15,406 nt of DNA from an uncultured Parabacteroides sp. (GTDB lineage Bacteria > Bacteroidota > Bacteroidia > Bacteroidales > Tannerellaceae), in contig CALBYC010000223.1 in the NCBI GenBank assembly GCA_937890135.1, forward strand, positions 1 through 15,406, written 5' to 3'. This document shows, piece by piece, positions 15,257 to 15,406 of this stretch. Within the stretch, counting starts at the first letter, position 1, and each line of letters opens with the position of its first letter. The notes beneath the pieces were generated by a model. It did no database searches. It worked only from the letters and a program-made list of their open reading frames with translations, and was not told the origin of the DNA. A program made the position numbers and the translations under genes.

Positions 15257-15406
15257 TCAGAATGGAGTTTGTATATATCCACTAATATCTTCATTGACCA
15301 TAGAGTAATCTCTTAACCTATGCAAATCCTCAATATGGCTTATCAGATTATCATAGTACTCAAGATTCTCTATCTCTTCACGCCTCACTTTGCTCAACTT
15401 ACAAAA
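15257..15406 (-). CDS. 3' end of an unidentified gene upstream of the HEPN-like gene (start outside window)
   Basis: On the minus strand a frame is open from the window edge for 49 codons to a TGA at 15257-15259. The translated end reads KLSKVRREEIENLEYYDNLI, then SHIEDLHRLRDYSMVNEDIS and GYIQTPF. It is charged and probably helical or coiled. It stops 14 bases before the HEPN-like ATG and shares its low GC, which is why I take it as a real gene and likely operon partner rather than chance. There is too little to assign a family. If the locus is a defence or toxin module, the partner's identity would decide the type. Confidence 0.55.
   Translation of the reverse strand, partial: FCKLSKVRREEIENLEYYDNLISHIEDLHRLRDYSMVNEDISGYIQTPF

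Overview
The window comes from a Bacteroidales chromosome, most like the Porphyromonadaceae/Tannerellaceae/Bacteroidaceae group. The evidence is family content (an S46 dipeptidyl peptidase, DUF3108, DUF2851, an Ig-like lipoprotein, a protein resembling a type IX sorting domain), Bacteroidetes-type promoter -7 boxes (TAnnTTTG), and a general lack of Shine-Dalgarno sequences. I cannot name the species from the sequence alone.

Left half, plus strand (1-8308). The window opens inside ruvB (Holliday-junction motor), followed at once by a MOP/Wzx-type polysaccharide flippase. After a short leader with its own promoter comes a secreted DPP7-type dipeptidyl peptidase of family S46. A tightly packed run follows: meso-diaminopimelate dehydrogenase, lgt, an FprA-type flavodiiron protein, and nagB. 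Apart from ruvB and the flavodiiron protein, these genes serve the cell envelope or nutrient supply: diaminopimelate for peptidoglycan and lysine, lipid attachment to lipoproteins, amino-sugar entry into glycolysis, glycan export, and peptide digestion in the periplasm. The flavodiiron protein protects anaerobic metabolism from oxygen or nitric oxide.

Middle, minus strand (8418-14064). nagB converges with a minus-strand block across a short intergenic stretch that can fold into a long imperfect hairpin. Read 5' to 3' on the minus strand, the block has two units. The first is a 106-residue exported protein that is little more than a signal peptide plus a fold like a type IX secretion C-terminal domain, followed by an M16 zinc peptidase. 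The second, behind its own TATCTTTG promoter box, is DUF2851, an Ig-like lipoprotein and a DUF3108 protein, the last two overlapping by 65 bases.

Right end (about 14090-15406). The character changes sharply. A gene-poor stretch of about 350 bases holds three exact tandem copies of a 10-base unit and two perfect inverted repeats. Beyond it lie very AT-rich minus-strand genes: a HEPN-like protein with an R-x4-H motif and the 3' end of an upstream partner gene cut by the window edge. This looks like the edge of an acquired accessory segment, possibly a defence or toxin-type locus, and is the part most worth a second look. I saw no rRNA, tRNA, CRISPR array, transposase or integrase.
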